This document shows, one piece after another, positions 8,373-17,983 of a stretch of 64,000 nucleotides of DNA. A program made the translations under genes and the position numbers. The stretch comes from Candidatus Omnitrophota bacterium. GTDB taxonomy: Bacteria > Omnitrophota > Gorgyraeia > Pluralincolimonadales > Pluralincolimonadaceae. The DNA lies in NCBI GenBank assembly GCA_017992785.1, contig JAGONY010000002.1:18616-82615 (forward strand). The letters are read 5' to 3'. The number at the start of each line of letters is the position of its first letter. The first letter of the stretch is position 1. The notes under the pieces were generated by a model. It saw nothing but the letters and a program-made list of their open reading frames with translations, searched no databases and was not told where the DNA came from.

Positions 8373-10763
8373 ATGAGGATCTTTCCTGGATTCTTCTTTA
8401 TTCTTGCCCTGTTTGCCGGGCTTCTTAATCCCGTGTTTTCCGAAGAAACGGCTTTGCCCGACACCGTGGCGCTACCCGATGCCGCGGTTTCCGACACTGC
8501 GGATTTCCCGGCTCCGGCCCCGGCTCCGGCCCCGGCTCCAGCCGTGGAAAAGACGGTTAAGAGTGTTTTTATAGTAGGCAACAAGACGGTATCTTCCTCC
8601 CTGGTCCTGTCGAAGGTGAAGACGAAGCCGCAGGAGGCCTACAGGAAGAGCACCGTTGACGAGGATATCAAGCGCATATACGGGTTAGGGTTCTTCTCGG
8701 ACGTGAAGGCCGAGGTCAAGGAGTTCGCGGACGGCCTCGAAGTGGTGTTCATAGTCACGGAGAAACCGCCCATAGGGCAGATAATCTTCGCCGGCAACAA
8801 GGTCATCCGCGACGAGAGGCTCAAAAAAGAGCTTAAGGTCAAGCAGGATGAGATCCTCGACGAACGCCAGCTGAAGGAAGGGATAAAGGCGATAAGGGAG
8901 CTCTATTACAAGAAGGGCTTCACGCATTCCAAGATAGATTACGCGATACGCCTTGACCCGACGACCAATAAGGCCGTCGTAACTATAATGGTCGAAGAGG
9001 GCAAGAGGGTCAAGATACGCAAGATCACTTTCGAAGGGAACAAGGCGTTCAAGTCGAGCGTCCTGCTGAAACTCATGTCGACGAAGACCGCATGGTGGTT
9101 CATCAGGTCGGGCATATTCAACGAGGATGCCTTCGATACCGACATGGACAAGCTAAAGGCGTTCTATGAATCGAACGGCTACCTCGACGCGAGGATGGAG
9201 CCCGAATTCAAGTACGATGATGACGGGAAGTTCCTCTTCGTCCATATAAAGGTCGACGAGGGAAGGAAGTACCTCGTCAACTCCATAGGGATATCGGGCA
9301 ACGCGATCATCAGCGAGAAGGACCTGCGGAAGGCGCTGAAGATGACCGTCGGCAAGGCGTTCAGCCAGGACGCCCTGCGCGCTGACGCGGATATACTGCA
9401 GGGCATGTATTTCGACAAGGGCTACATATACGCGGTGGTCAGGACCGAGACATCGATCAGCGCCGAGACCATGGATATAGACGTAAAATACACGATAACC
9501 GAAAACGACCTGACGTTCGTCAACAGGGTGGAGATCCGCGGCAATATCCGCACCAAGGACAAGGTCATCAGGAGGGAGATAAGGCTCAAGCCGGGCGAAC
9601 CATTCAACGGCGCGAAGCTCCAGCGCTCGAAGGAGCGCCTGTATAACCTCGGGTATTTTGAGGACATAACCTTCGATACCGGGAAAACAGAAGAACCGAA
9701 CAAGGCGGACCTGCTCGTCGACGTAAAGGAGACGAAGACCGGAGAGTTCTCGTTCGGCGGCGGCTTCTCCACGGTCGACAAGCTCGTAGGTTTCGTGCAA
9801 GTGACACAGCGGAATTTCGATATCATGAACTGGCCGACCTTCACCGGCGGCGGGCAGCAGCTTGTCGTCAGGGCCGAGCTCGGTACGACAAGGCGCGATT
9901 ACCAGCTCGGCTGGACCGATCCGTGGATATTCGATTATCCGTACCTGTTCGGTTTCGACATATACCAGAACACGAGGTTGTCGTCCAGCAGCACAGGTTA
10001 CGGTTATGACGAGAGGAGAAGGGGTTTCGACTTCCGCCTCGGAAAGGAGTTCGACGATTTCGACAGGGCCGACCTTACTTACAGGCTGGAAGAGGTCAGG
10101 ATATCCAATGTCGACGACGGCGCCACGAACGACTTGAGAAAAGAGGCGGGCATAAACAATATATCGAGCCTCCAGCTCGGTTTTACCAGGGATACGAGGG
10201 ATTCGTCATACAGCCCGACGAAAGGGTATATAGTGTACGCGTCTGTAGAGGGCGCGGGCGGGCCGTTCCAGGGTGACAAGGACTACGTGAAATGGTATGG
10301 GTCGGCGATGGCGTATTTCTCCCCGATACAGAAGCAGGTCCTTGAGCTCAGCACGCGTGTAGGCGCGGTCGGCGCTTACGGGGATTCCACAAGCGTGCCC
10401 ATATACGAGAGGTTCTTCGCCGGCGGCGCGGATTCGGTGCGCGGTTATAAGGAAAGGGCTCTCGGCCCCAAGGATCCCGCGACCAACGACCCGTTGGGCG
10501 GCGAGGCGATGGTAGTGGCCAGCGCCGAATATACGTTCCCCGTCGTGGAGTTCCTTAAAGGCGCGGTCTTCTTCGATGTCGGCAACGTATGGGAGAAGGA
10601 AAAGGATTTCGGTTCGGGCGATTACAAATATTCCACGGGCGCGGGCATAAGGGTAAAGACGCCGGTCGGGCCCGTGAAGCTCGATTACGGTTATCCGCTG
10701 AAGATAGACCCGGGCGAGAAGAAAAAAGGAAGGTTCCATTTTAGCCTCAGCAGGGCTTTTTAA
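8373..10763 (+). CDS. bamA: BamA outer-membrane protein assembly factor
   Basis: About 796 residues. A signal peptide is followed by an Ala-Pro linker (five or so AP repeats), five POTRA domains (each opening with a GNK/GN-containing strand, across about residues 65-460), and a C-terminal 16-strand barrel domain with VRGYKERALGPKD, matching the conserved VRGF/Y loop. It folds and inserts beta-barrel proteins. An in-frame ATG at 8361 is possible, but TGAGGA at 8362-8367 spaces well to ATG 8373. skp and lipid A genes follow directly. Confidence 0.95.
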   Translation: MRIFPGFFFILALFAGLLNPVFSEETALPDTVALPDAAVSDTADFPAPAPAPAPAPAVEKTVKSVFIVGNKTVSSSLVLSKVKTKPQEAYRKSTVDEDIKRIYGLGFFSDVKAEVKEFADGLEVVFIVTEKPPIGQIIFAGNKVIRDERLKKELKVKQDEILDERQLKEGIKAIRELYYKKGFTHSKIDYAIRLDPTTNKAVVTIMVEEGKRVKIRKITFEGNKAFKSSVLLKLMSTKTAWWFIRSGIFNEDAFDTDMDKLKAFYESNGYLDARMEPEFKYDDDGKFLFVHIKVDEGRKYLVNSIGISGNAIISEKDLRKALKMTVGKAFSQDALRADADILQGMYFDKGYIYAVVRTETSISAETMDIDVKYTITENDLTFVNRVEIRGNIRTKDKVIRREIRLKPGEPFNGAKLQRSKERLYNLGYFEDITFDTGKTEEPNKADLLVDVKETKTGEFSFGGGFSTVDKLVGFVQVTQRNFDIMNWPTFTGGGQQLVVRAELGTTRRDYQLGWTDPWIFDYPYLFGFDIYQNTRLSSSSTGYGYDERRRGFDFRLGKEFDDFDRADLTYRLEEVRISNVDDGATNDLRKEAGINNISSLQLGFTRDTRDSSYSPTKGYIVYASVEGAGGPFQGDKDYVKWYGSAMAYFSPIQKQVLELSTRVGAVGAYGDSTSVPIYERFFAGGADSVRGYKERALGPKDPATNDPLGGEAMVVASAEYTFPVVEFLKGAVFFDVGNVWEKEKDFGSGDYKYSTGAGIRVKTPVGPVKLDYGYPLKIDPGEKKKGRFHFSLSRAF

Positions 10764-10780
10764 CTGAAAGGAGAAGCAAG

Positions 10781-11308
10781 ATGAGGGCATTATCGAGGTT
10801 GTTGGCGGCAGCGTTCTTTATGACTATGACATTATCGGTTGTTAATTCCTCTTTCGCGGCGGAGCAGAAACTGGGCCATATGGACTTCGCGAAAGTATTC
10901 GACGAATATAACAAGACCAAGGATTTCGACAAACAGCTCGAAGCCAAGGGCAACGCGAAACAGGGAGACAGGGACAGGCTTGTCGCGGAGATAAAGAAGC
11001 TCAAGGACGAGCTCGATGTGGTTTCCGAGAGGGAGAAGGCGAAGAAGCAGACCGTCGTCGAAGAAAAACTCAAGAAACTCCAGGAGTTCGACAGGGATTC
11101 GAGGGAGGCGCTCAGGAAAGAACGCGATGACATGGCCAGGGGCATATTCAAGGAGATCAAGGACGTCGTCGATGGTATCGGCAAGAAAGAGAACTACAAG
11201 TACATAATCGACAGCAGGATGGTCCTTTACGGAAGCGCGAGCGACGACCTGACCACACGCGTACTGAAAATACTCAACGACAAATACCAGGTCAAGGGAA
11301 AGAGATAA
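10781..11308 (+). CDS. skp: Skp/OmpH-like periplasmic chaperone
   Basis: 175 residues. It has a signal peptide (cleavage after SSFAA, near residue 27), then [20 protein letters not shown] and a long highly charged coiled coil. It ends with [19 protein letters not shown], typical of OmpH. Skp holds unfolded outer-membrane proteins in its tentacle cavity on the way to BamA. The bamA-skp-lpxD order is widely conserved. AAAGGAGAAGC precedes the ATG. Confidence 0.9.
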   Translation: MRALSRLLAAAFFMTMTLSVVNSSFAAEQKLGHMDFAKVFDEYNKTKDFDKQLEAKGNAKQGDRDRLVAEIKKLKDELDVVSEREKAKKQTVVEEKLKKLQEFDRDSREALRKERDDMARGIFKEIKDVVDGIGKKENYKYIIDSRMVLYGSASDDLTTRVLKILNDKYQVKGKR

Positions 11309-11312
11309 AGAA

Positions 11313-12398
11313 GTGCCCGGAGAAGGTTCGCCTATCCGCAAGACTCTCAAAGAGATTGCGCAACTGATAGACGGTGAAGTAGTAGGGGACAGCGGCATAG
11401 TAATTACCGGAATTAGCGGCATAAGGGAAGCAGAGGAAGGTGACCTTACGTTCCTCGCGAACCCGCGTTACGCCCCGCTGATGGAGACTACGCGCGCGGC
11501 CGCGATAATAACATCGCGCGAGACGACGGATGCCCCGAAACCCATCATCAGGACCGCGAACCCTTCGCTGGCATTCGCCAAGATAATCTCGATAATGATG
11601 CCGAACGACCAGCAGTTCCCGTCCGGCATCCATCCTGCCGCGGTTATAGGCAAAGATGTGAAGATGGGCCGCGATGTCGCGATACAGGCCCATGCCGTCC
11701 TCGATGACGGCGCTTCCGTCGGCGACAGGACTATCATATATTCGGGGGCTTATGTAGGGCATAACGCGAAGATAGGCTGCGACTGCCTCATATACCCGAA
11801 CGTCGTGCTGAGGGAAAAGGTCGTGCTGGGCGACAGGGTCGTAATACACCCCGGCACCTGCATAGGCAGCGACGGGTTCGGTTTCGCGTCGGTCAACGGC
11901 GAGCACCGCAAGATACCGCAGATAGGCACCGTCGTGATAGAGGACGATGTCGAGATAGGCGCGAACGTCACGATAGACAGGGCGCGTTTCGGCAAGACCG
12001 TAATAGGACGCGGGACCAAGATAGACAACCTGGTCCAGATAGCGCATAACGTGATAGTCGGGCAGAACACGCTGATTATCGCGCAGGCGGGGATCTCCGG
12101 CTCTACGGTCATCGGCAATAATGTCACGATAGCGGGGCAGGCGGGTCTCGTAGGGCATATAACGGTCGGAGATAATTCTGTCCTTGCCGCGCAGGCGGGG
12201 GTGACCAAATCGGTCCCGGCGAACGCGTGCGTATCGGGTTATCCGGCAAAACCGCACGACGAGGCGAAGCGCCTTAACGCGTTCGTATCGCGGCTGCCGC
12301 AGATAGTTGAAGAGCTGAAAAAACTTCAGGAAAAAATAAACCAGTTGGAGAGCAAGATCGCAGATGGAACAGCAGCTGACGATAAAAAACGCGGTTGA
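11313..12398 (+). CDS. lpxD: UDP-3-O-acylglucosamine N-acyltransferase LpxD
   Basis: 361 residues. It adds the second acyl chain in lipid A synthesis. The N-terminal uridine-binding domain is followed by a left-handed beta-helix of hexapeptide repeats, with [15 protein letters not shown] and [13 protein letters not shown] around the catalytic His, and a C-terminal coiled coil. The only plausible start is GTG at 11313, four bases after the skp stop. The last 35 bases overlap lpxC in a different frame, an unusually long overlap. Confidence 0.94.
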   Translation: MPGEGSPIRKTLKEIAQLIDGEVVGDSGIVITGISGIREAEEGDLTFLANPRYAPLMETTRAAAIITSRETTDAPKPIIRTANPSLAFAKIISIMMPNDQQFPSGIHPAAVIGKDVKMGRDVAIQAHAVLDDGASVGDRTIIYSGAYVGHNAKIGCDCLIYPNVVLREKVVLGDRVVIHPGTCIGSDGFGFASVNGEHRKIPQIGTVVIEDDVEIGANVTIDRARFGKTVIGRGTKIDNLVQIAHNVIVGQNTLIIAQAGISGSTVIGNNVTIAGQAGLVGHITVGDNSVLAAQAGVTKSVPANACVSGYPAKPHDEAKRLNAFVSRLPQIVEELKKLQEKINQLESKIADGTAADDKKRG

Positions 12399-13695
12399 GA
12401 TAGAGGGTACAGGCCTGCATACGGGCGCGAAGACGAAGGTGCGCCTTTTGCCCGCCGAACAGAACGCAGGCATAAGTTTCGTGCGCACCGACCTGCCCGG
12501 TTCGCCTGTCATAAAGGCGAATATCGCCAACGTGATGGAAGCGAGCCGCAAGCTCAGGAGGACGTCTCTCGCCTCCGACGGCGCAGAGGTCCATACAATA
12601 GAGCACCTCATGTCCGCGCTGAGCGGCATGATGATAGATAACGTGGAGGTCGAGATAAACGGCCCGGAGGTCCCCGGCATCGACGGCTCGGCGACGCCGT
12701 TCGTGGAGCTCATAAAGAAGGCCGGCATACAACCGCAGTCCGAACAGAGGAAGTCGTTCACGGTAAAGGAACCGATCTGGCTCGAGGAGGACGATACGGT
12801 CCTCGCGATATTGCCGGATTCCGAGTTCAAGATCTCGTATATGCTGAGCTACGACCACCCGATGCTGAGGTCGCAGTACGTGTCGATAGTCCTCACGCCG
12901 GAGACATACGAGAAGCAGATAGCCCCGACGAGGACATTCTGCCTTGAGGCCGAAGCTGAGGCGTTGAGGCACCAGGGACTCGGCAAGGGGGCGAATTTCG
13001 ATAATACGCTCGTGGTCGGCAAGGAAGGCGTCATAAAGAACAAACTGAGGTTCGATGACGAATTCGCGCGCCACAAGGTTTCCGACCTCATAGGCGACCT
13101 GTACCTGCTCGGTATGGCGCTGAAGGGGCATGTTATTGCGGTCAAGTCCGGCCATCCGCTGAATATCCGCCTGCTGCAGAAGATCAGGCAGCAGCAGGAG
13201 CGCATGCGCGCAGGCGCGATGGAGAGCAAGGGCCCGGGCATCGTCGGGACCCCGCTCGACATAAACGACATAAAGAAGATACTTCCGCACCGCTACCCGT
13301 TCCTGCTCGTCGACAGGGTCATTGAGCTCGAGGACGACAAGAGGGCTGTCGGGATAAAGAACGTCACGATGAACGAATTTTATTTTCCGGGCCATTTCCC
13401 GAACATGCCGATAATGCCCGGAGTCCTGATAATGGAGGCGCTCGCGCAGGTGGCCGGCGTCATGATGCTGAACAAGAGGGAGAACCTCGGGAAATACGCC
13501 TTCTTCATGTCGATGGACAAGGTAAAATTCCGCAAGGCCGTCGTGCCCGGGGACCAGCTGGTCCTCGAGACAGAGGTGCTTAAGCTCAGGTCGAAGACCG
13601 TGCAGGTAAAGGCGGTCGCGAGCGTGGACGGCAAAGTCGCGGCCGAGGGCGAATTCATGTTCGCGCTTGTCGGCGGAGAAGAGGCATCGGAATAG
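12364..13695 (+). CDS. lpxC-fabZ: LpxC-FabZ fusion: UDP-3-O-acyl-GlcNAc deacetylase / hydroxyacyl-ACP dehydratase
   Basis: 443 residues. Residues 1 to about 290 are LpxC, the committed zinc-dependent step of lipid A synthesis, with the metal and catalytic motifs [24 protein letters not shown] and [13 protein letters not shown]. After a short linker, residues from about 300 are FabZ, with [13 protein letters not shown] and [20 protein letters not shown] (catalytic His and Glu). The fusion is known from Bacteroidetes and some other diderms. FabZ competes for the same hydroxyacyl-ACP that LpxA and LpxD use, so fusion may balance the two pathways. Confidence 0.95.
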   Translation: MEQQLTIKNAVEIEGTGLHTGAKTKVRLLPAEQNAGISFVRTDLPGSPVIKANIANVMEASRKLRRTSLASDGAEVHTIEHLMSALSGMMIDNVEVEINGPEVPGIDGSATPFVELIKKAGIQPQSEQRKSFTVKEPIWLEEDDTVLAILPDSEFKISYMLSYDHPMLRSQYVSIVLTPETYEKQIAPTRTFCLEAEAEALRHQGLGKGANFDNTLVVGKEGVIKNKLRFDDEFARHKVSDLIGDLYLLGMALKGHVIAVKSGHPLNIRLLQKIRQQQERMRAGAMESKGPGIVGTPLDINDIKKILPHRYPFLLVDRVIELEDDKRAVGIKNVTMNEFYFPGHFPNMPIMPGVLIMEALAQVAGVMMLNKRENLGKYAFFMSMDKVKFRKAVVPGDQLVLETEVLKLRSKTVQVKAVASVDGKVAAEGEFMFALVGGEEASE

Positions 13696-13709
13696 CGCCA
13701 AAGGGTACA

Positions 13710-14480
13710 ATGAAGATACATCCTACAGCTATCGTAGACAAAAAGGCAGAGTTGGCCGGCTCGGTTGAAGTCGGCCCTTATGCTTTTATCGGCCCCGACG
13801 TGAAGATCGGCGACGGGACCGTAGTGGGCGCACACGCCGTGATAGACGGCTATACGTCCATAGGCAGGAACAACAGGATATTTACCGGCGCCGTGATCGG
13901 CTCGATAACCCAGGACCTGAAGTTCAAGGGCGAGCGGAGCTTCGTGAAGATCGGCGACGGCAACATAATACGCGAATACGTCACGGTCAACATGGGCACC
14001 GACAGGGACTCATCCACCGTCGTGGGCAATAACGTGCTGCTGATGGCTTATTCGCACGTCGCGCATGACTGTATCGTAAAAGACGGCGCGATACTCGCCA
14101 ACTGCGTCGCGCTTGCCGGTTATGTCACCATAGAGGAGAAGGCCGTCATAGGCGGCCTCAGCGGCGTGCACCAGTTCGTCCGCATAGGCCGGCTCGCGAT
14201 AATCGGCGGCTGCTCCAAAGCGACGCAGGACGTAGTGCCGTTCTCGAACTGCGACGGGCATCCGTTGAAGATATACGGGCTGAATACGGTAGGCCTCGAC
14301 AGGGCCGGCGTCACGAAACAGTCGAAATCCAATCTCAAAAAGGCCTTCAAAATATTGTTCAATTCCGGCCTCGGCACGTCAAGCGCGCTGAAGCAGATAA
14401 AGGCCGAGGTCCCGAAATGCCCGGAGATCGATGAACTCGTAAAGTTCATCGAGGCCTCCGAGAGGGGCATTACCAGGTAG
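13710..14480 (+). CDS. lpxA: UDP-GlcNAc O-acyltransferase LpxA
   Basis: 256 residues, normal length. It catalyses the first step of lipid A synthesis. It is a left-handed beta-helix starting IHPTAIVDKKAELAGSVEVG. It contains LMAYSHVAHDCIV with the catalytic His, and GGLSGVHQFVRIG. The C-terminal helical domain has VGLDRAGV. It lies 14 bases after the lpxC-fabZ fusion and 6 bases before lpxI, so the four lipid A genes form one operon. Confidence 0.96.
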   Translation: MKIHPTAIVDKKAELAGSVEVGPYAFIGPDVKIGDGTVVGAHAVIDGYTSIGRNNRIFTGAVIGSITQDLKFKGERSFVKIGDGNIIREYVTVNMGTDRDSSTVVGNNVLLMAYSHVAHDCIVKDGAILANCVALAGYVTIEEKAVIGGLSGVHQFVRIGRLAIIGGCSKATQDVVPFSNCDGHPLKIYGLNTVGLDRAGVTKQSKSNLKKAFKILFNSGLGTSSALKQIKAEVPKCPEIDELVKFIEASERGITR

Positions 14481-14486
14481 GGCATT

Positions 14487-15296
14487 ATGGAAAAGATAGG
14501 GCTCATCGCAGGAAAAACCGATTTTCCCGTCATTTTCGCGAAAGCCGCCAAGGCCAAGGGCTTATATGTCGTCGCCGTAGGCATAGAAGGCGAGACGAAA
14601 CCCGATGTCGGCGCCGTCGCCGACAAGTTCTTCTGGGTGGATCTCGGCGAGCTCTCGAAAGTCCTCGAAATATTCAAGTCCGAAGGCATAAGAAAAGCAG
14701 TGATGGCCGGCGGCATAACAAAATCCCGCATATTCAATGAGGCGCTCAAGATCGACGGCCTCATGAAATCGATACTGGTCAAGGCGCTGGACAGGAGAGA
14801 TGATACATTGCTGTCGATGATAACATCGACTCTAAAATCGGCGGGCGTAGAACTGCTCGATTCGACGCTCTTCCTCGAGGACCTGCTTCCCGCGGCAGGC
14901 GTTCTGGCCGGGCAGGGGCCCTCGCAGGCGCAGGAGGAGGATATCAGGTTCGGCACGAAGATAGCGAAAGAGATCGCGGGGCTCGACGTCGGCCTTTCGA
15001 TATTCGTCAAGGATAAGGCGGTCATCGCGGTAGAGGATATAGAAGGCACCGATGCCATGATACGGCGCGCGGGGCGGCTCGCCGGCCCGGGAGGGACGGT
15101 CATAAAGGTCGCCCGGCCGAAACAGAGCATGAAGTTCGAACTTCCCGTCATCGGGCCGCAGACGATCGTCTCCATGGCCGAAGCGAAGGCCTCATGCCTC
15201 GCGATAGAAGCGAATAAGACGCTGATAATAGAGAAGGACGAGACGCTCGCGCTTGCCGGCAGGCACGGCATAGCGGTTACGGCGGTAAAATTATGA
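14487..15296 (+). CDS. lpxI: UDP-2,3-diacylglucosamine pyrophosphatase LpxI
   Basis: 269 residues, the DUF1009/LpxI type. It hydrolyses UDP-2,3-diacylglucosamine to lipid X and replaces LpxH in alphaproteobacteria and several other phyla. It begins IGLIAGKTDFPVIFAKAAK. The middle has VMAGGITKSRIF, and the C-terminal catalytic domain has EDIEGTDAMIRRAG, with conserved acidic residues, and IGPQTIVSMAEA. Its end converges with the minus-strand gene at 15319. Confidence 0.93.
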   Translation: MEKIGLIAGKTDFPVIFAKAAKAKGLYVVAVGIEGETKPDVGAVADKFFWVDLGELSKVLEIFKSEGIRKAVMAGGITKSRIFNEALKIDGLMKSILVKALDRRDDTLLSMITSTLKSAGVELLDSTLFLEDLLPAAGVLAGQGPSQAQEEDIRFGTKIAKEIAGLDVGLSIFVKDKAVIAVEDIEGTDAMIRRAGRLAGPGGTVIKVARPKQSMKFELPVIGPQTIVSMAEAKASCLAIEANKTLIIEKDETLALAGRHGIAVTAVKL

Positions 15297-15318
15297 GGCG
15301 ATAGTCTCGATCTGAGGT

Positions 15319-16137
15319 CTATTCGAGAGGGGGCCTATAGGGGCGATCCTGAACGGGGCTTACCGGCTCCCCGCCCTTGACAGATGGCGCGGCCGTACCC
15401 GATCCGTCCCCTGAAAACGCAAGGTATCCCATGAAGACAAGGTTAGCGACGGGAACCGGCAGCAGTAAAGAAAGCAATCCCGGCTTGCCTCTCGCCTCGG
15501 AGATCCTGTACCAGATATAGATCGATACAAGCATGTTGACGAACGGCACCGGGATTACCAGCAGCCACAGGTAGCTCAATCCCCCTATCCTGCATGAAAG
15601 GAACAGGTTTGCCACCGGTATCCAGGCGAGCCATGCCGGTTCCGTCCCCGTTTTCCGGGCTATGAGTTGAAGGCACAAGCATGAGAAGACGTACACTCCG
15701 AGAGCCACCGCCAGTATTATGCCTAAATAAAGCACCAGTATCGCGATCACCCCGCCAGCCAGCACCTTTTCCTCATTGGACAGCTTAACCTGGGGCATTT
15801 CCTGCTCGGAGGAGGGAGGGGTAATTTCCTCGCTTGTTTCGACGGCCGGAAGTTCTTCCGTTACAACGGGCGCGGGCTCCGCTTCAACGGCAGGTGTTTC
15901 GGCAGCGGGCGCTTCAACGGCGGGCTTAAGATCGACCGCCTGCCCGTTTATCTCCTGTATATCCGCGAGGTCATAGGTCATCTCGGTGACACCGAAGATC
16001 TCGACGGTCACGGATCCGTCGGCTATCGACTTGATATTACCCTCGACCGTTTTGCCCGACTTGAACGATAAGGTGTCGGCCCGCAGGTTCGCGGACAAAA
16101 GCAGCATTACGGCGCATAATAGGACGGTCTTCTTCAA
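15319..16137 (-). CDS. Exported membrane protein with small beta domain and DUF5684-like C-terminus
   Basis: 272 residues from TTG at 16137, chosen because AAGGGGA sits at the right distance upstream and a signal peptide follows immediately. An ATG 17 codons earlier would place charged residues before it. After the signal peptide comes a small SH3-like beta segment (about residues 20-70), then a Pro/Ala/Glu linker and a C-terminal half with four or so membrane helices containing AWLAWIPVANLFL and LPVPVANLVF, as in DUF5684-type proteins. Function unknown. It is the only minus-strand gene seen and is divergent from nadE. Confidence 0.75.
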   Translation of the reverse strand: MKKTVLLCAVMLLLSANLRADTLSFKSGKTVEGNIKSIADGSVTVEIFGVTEMTYDLADIQEINGQAVDLKPAVEAPAAETPAVEAEPAPVVTEELPAVETSEEITPPSSEQEMPQVKLSNEEKVLAGGVIAILVLYLGIILAVALGVYVFSCLCLQLIARKTGTEPAWLAWIPVANLFLSCRIGGLSYLWLLVIPVPFVNMLVSIYIWYRISEARGKPGLLSLLLPVPVANLVFMGYLAFSGDGSGTAAPSVKGGEPVSPVQDRPYRPPLE

Positions 16138-16202
16138 GGATATTTCCCCTTTTTGGATGATTTTATCCCAATAGGGGCGCAAAAGCAATAAAATTTCTTT
16201 TC

Positions 16203-16230
16203 TTGCTTTTTTAGGGATTTTTGCTATAAT
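16203..16230 (+). promoter_or_regulatory. Promoter for nadE-glnA-ANTAR operon
   Basis: TTGCTT (16203-16208), a 16-base spacer and TATAAT (16225-16230) with an extended TGC just before the -10 box. It lies in the divergent gap between the minus-strand membrane protein and nadE, 26 bases upstream of the nadE ATG. Confidence 0.72.
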
Positions 16231-16255
16231 AAGAGGCTAAATTAGAGAGGTGAAA

Positions 16256-17968
16256 ATGGACCCAATCCGCTTTGCGATGGCCCAGATAAACCCGACAGTG
16301 GGCGACCTCCAGGGCAATAAGGAAAAGATCATTAAGTACATAAGTGACGCAAGATCATTGGGTTGCGACATAGTTATCCTCCCTGAACTGGCTTTGACCG
16401 GATATCCCCCCGAAGACCTGCTTCTGAAGTCCCAGTTCATTGATGACGCCGCCAAGGCCCTCAACGATATAGTGCATAAGACGGATAACATCATAGCCGT
16501 AGTCGGCTGCCTAGACAGGGGCAAGGACGGCATATATAATTCGGCCGCCTTGATCCGCGACAAGGAACTCATACACATATACCATAAGATAATGCTCCCG
16601 AATTACGGCGTATTCGAAGAAAAACGCTACTTCAAACCCGGGGACGAGTCGTTTGTCTTCAAATTCGAGGGCCTGAAGATAGGCCTGAACATATGCGAGG
16701 ATATCTGGGAGGGCAACGGCCCCGCCAGCTTTGAGGCGACGGACATGGGCGCCCAGGTCATGATAAACATCTCGGCCTCGCCGTACCACTCGGGCAAGCT
16801 TCAGGCGCGCGAGAATATGCTGATAAAAAGGGCCCAGGATACCGCGTCGATAATCCTGTATGATAACCTCGTGGGCGGCCAGGATGAGCTTGTTTTCGAC
16901 GGCGGCAGCATGATCATCGGCTGGAAGGGCAGCATTCTCGCCCGCGGCAAACAGTTCGAGGAAGATATTGTGCTTTTCGACCTTAATGTCGAGGAGTACC
17001 TGAAATACAGGAAAGCGCCGAAGAGGAAGAGCGCAGGAGGGGATTACAGGAGCAAGGAGGTCTCCCTGAAAAAGTGCGAGGTCAAGATCAGGCCCCCGTT
17101 CCCGCCCCGCAGGACCGAGAAGCTCGGAAGCATAGAAGAGATCTACAAGGCGCTTGTTGTCGGCACGAAGGATTACCTCCTGAAGAATGGTTTTAAAAAG
17201 GCGGTCGTCGGGGTCAGCGGCGGGATCGATTCCGCGCTCGTCGTGTGCATAGCTGCCGACGCGATCGGCAAGGAGAATGTCACCGCGGTCACGATGCCTT
17301 CTATGCATACGAAGGAAGAGACGCGCATCGACGCCGTAGCAGTCGCTAAGCACCTCGGCGTAAAGGTCCTGACGATGCCTATAAGCGTGCTCTACCAGTC
17401 ATATATGAGGATACTTAAGAAGGAGTTCAAGGACGCGAAGCCGAACATAGCCGAAGAGAACCTGCAGGCAAGGATACGCGGGAATATCCTCATGGCGCTT
17501 TCGAATAAATTCGAATGGCTTGTCCTCGCGACCGGAAACAAGAGCGAGATGTCCACCGGGTATTGCACGCTCTACGGCGACATGGCCGGGGGTTTCGCGG
17601 TGCTCAAGGACGTCCCGAAGACGGTCGTATACCAGCTTGCCGAATACAGGAACGCGGTGGCAAGGAAAGAGATTATACCGGCTACAACCATAAAGAGGGC
17701 GCCGTCGGCTGAATTGAAGCCGAACCAGAAGGACCAGGATTCCCTTCCGCCTTACCATATCCTCGACGCGATATTAAAACTCTACGTCGAGGAGGACAAG
17801 TCCGCTGCGGAGATAGTAGCGCAGCGTTTCGACTCTAAGACCGTAAAGAGAGTCATCACAATGGTAGACAGGAACGAATATAAGAGGCGTCAGAGCCCTC
17901 CCGGCGTAAAGATAACGCCCAAGGCCTTCGGCAGGGACCGCAAGATACCGATAACGAACAGGTATTAA
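16256..17968 (+). CDS. nadE: Glutamine-dependent NAD+ synthetase
   Basis: About 570 residues. The N-terminal nitrilase-type glutaminase domain (FAMAQINPTVGDLQGN, ELALTGYPPEDLL, NICEDIWEG with the catalytic Cys) produces ammonia. The C-terminal synthetase domain has the ATP-binding VGVSGGIDSALV and ATGNKSEMSTGY. It makes NAD+ from deamido-NAD+. ATG 16256 is preferred over in-frame GTG 16250, because AGAGAGG at 16244-16250 then has normal spacing. glnA follows 15 bases later, linking a glutamine consumer with the glutamine producer. Confidence 0.95.
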   Translation: MDPIRFAMAQINPTVGDLQGNKEKIIKYISDARSLGCDIVILPELALTGYPPEDLLLKSQFIDDAAKALNDIVHKTDNIIAVVGCLDRGKDGIYNSAALIRDKELIHIYHKIMLPNYGVFEEKRYFKPGDESFVFKFEGLKIGLNICEDIWEGNGPASFEATDMGAQVMINISASPYHSGKLQARENMLIKRAQDTASIILYDNLVGGQDELVFDGGSMIIGWKGSILARGKQFEEDIVLFDLNVEEYLKYRKAPKRKSAGGDYRSKEVSLKKCEVKIRPPFPPRRTEKLGSIEEIYKALVVGTKDYLLKNGFKKAVVGVSGGIDSALVVCIAADAIGKENVTAVTMPSMHTKEETRIDAVAVAKHLGVKVLTMPISVLYQSYMRILKKEFKDAKPNIAEENLQARIRGNILMALSNKFEWLVLATGNKSEMSTGYCTLYGDMAGGFAVLKDVPKTVVYQLAEYRNAVARKEIIPATTIKRAPSAELKPNQKDQDSLPPYHILDAILKLYVEEDKSAAEIVAQRFDSKTVKRVITMVDRNEYKRRQSPPGVKITPKAFGRDRKIPITNRY

Positions 17969-17983
17969 AAAGGAGATTCGAAG

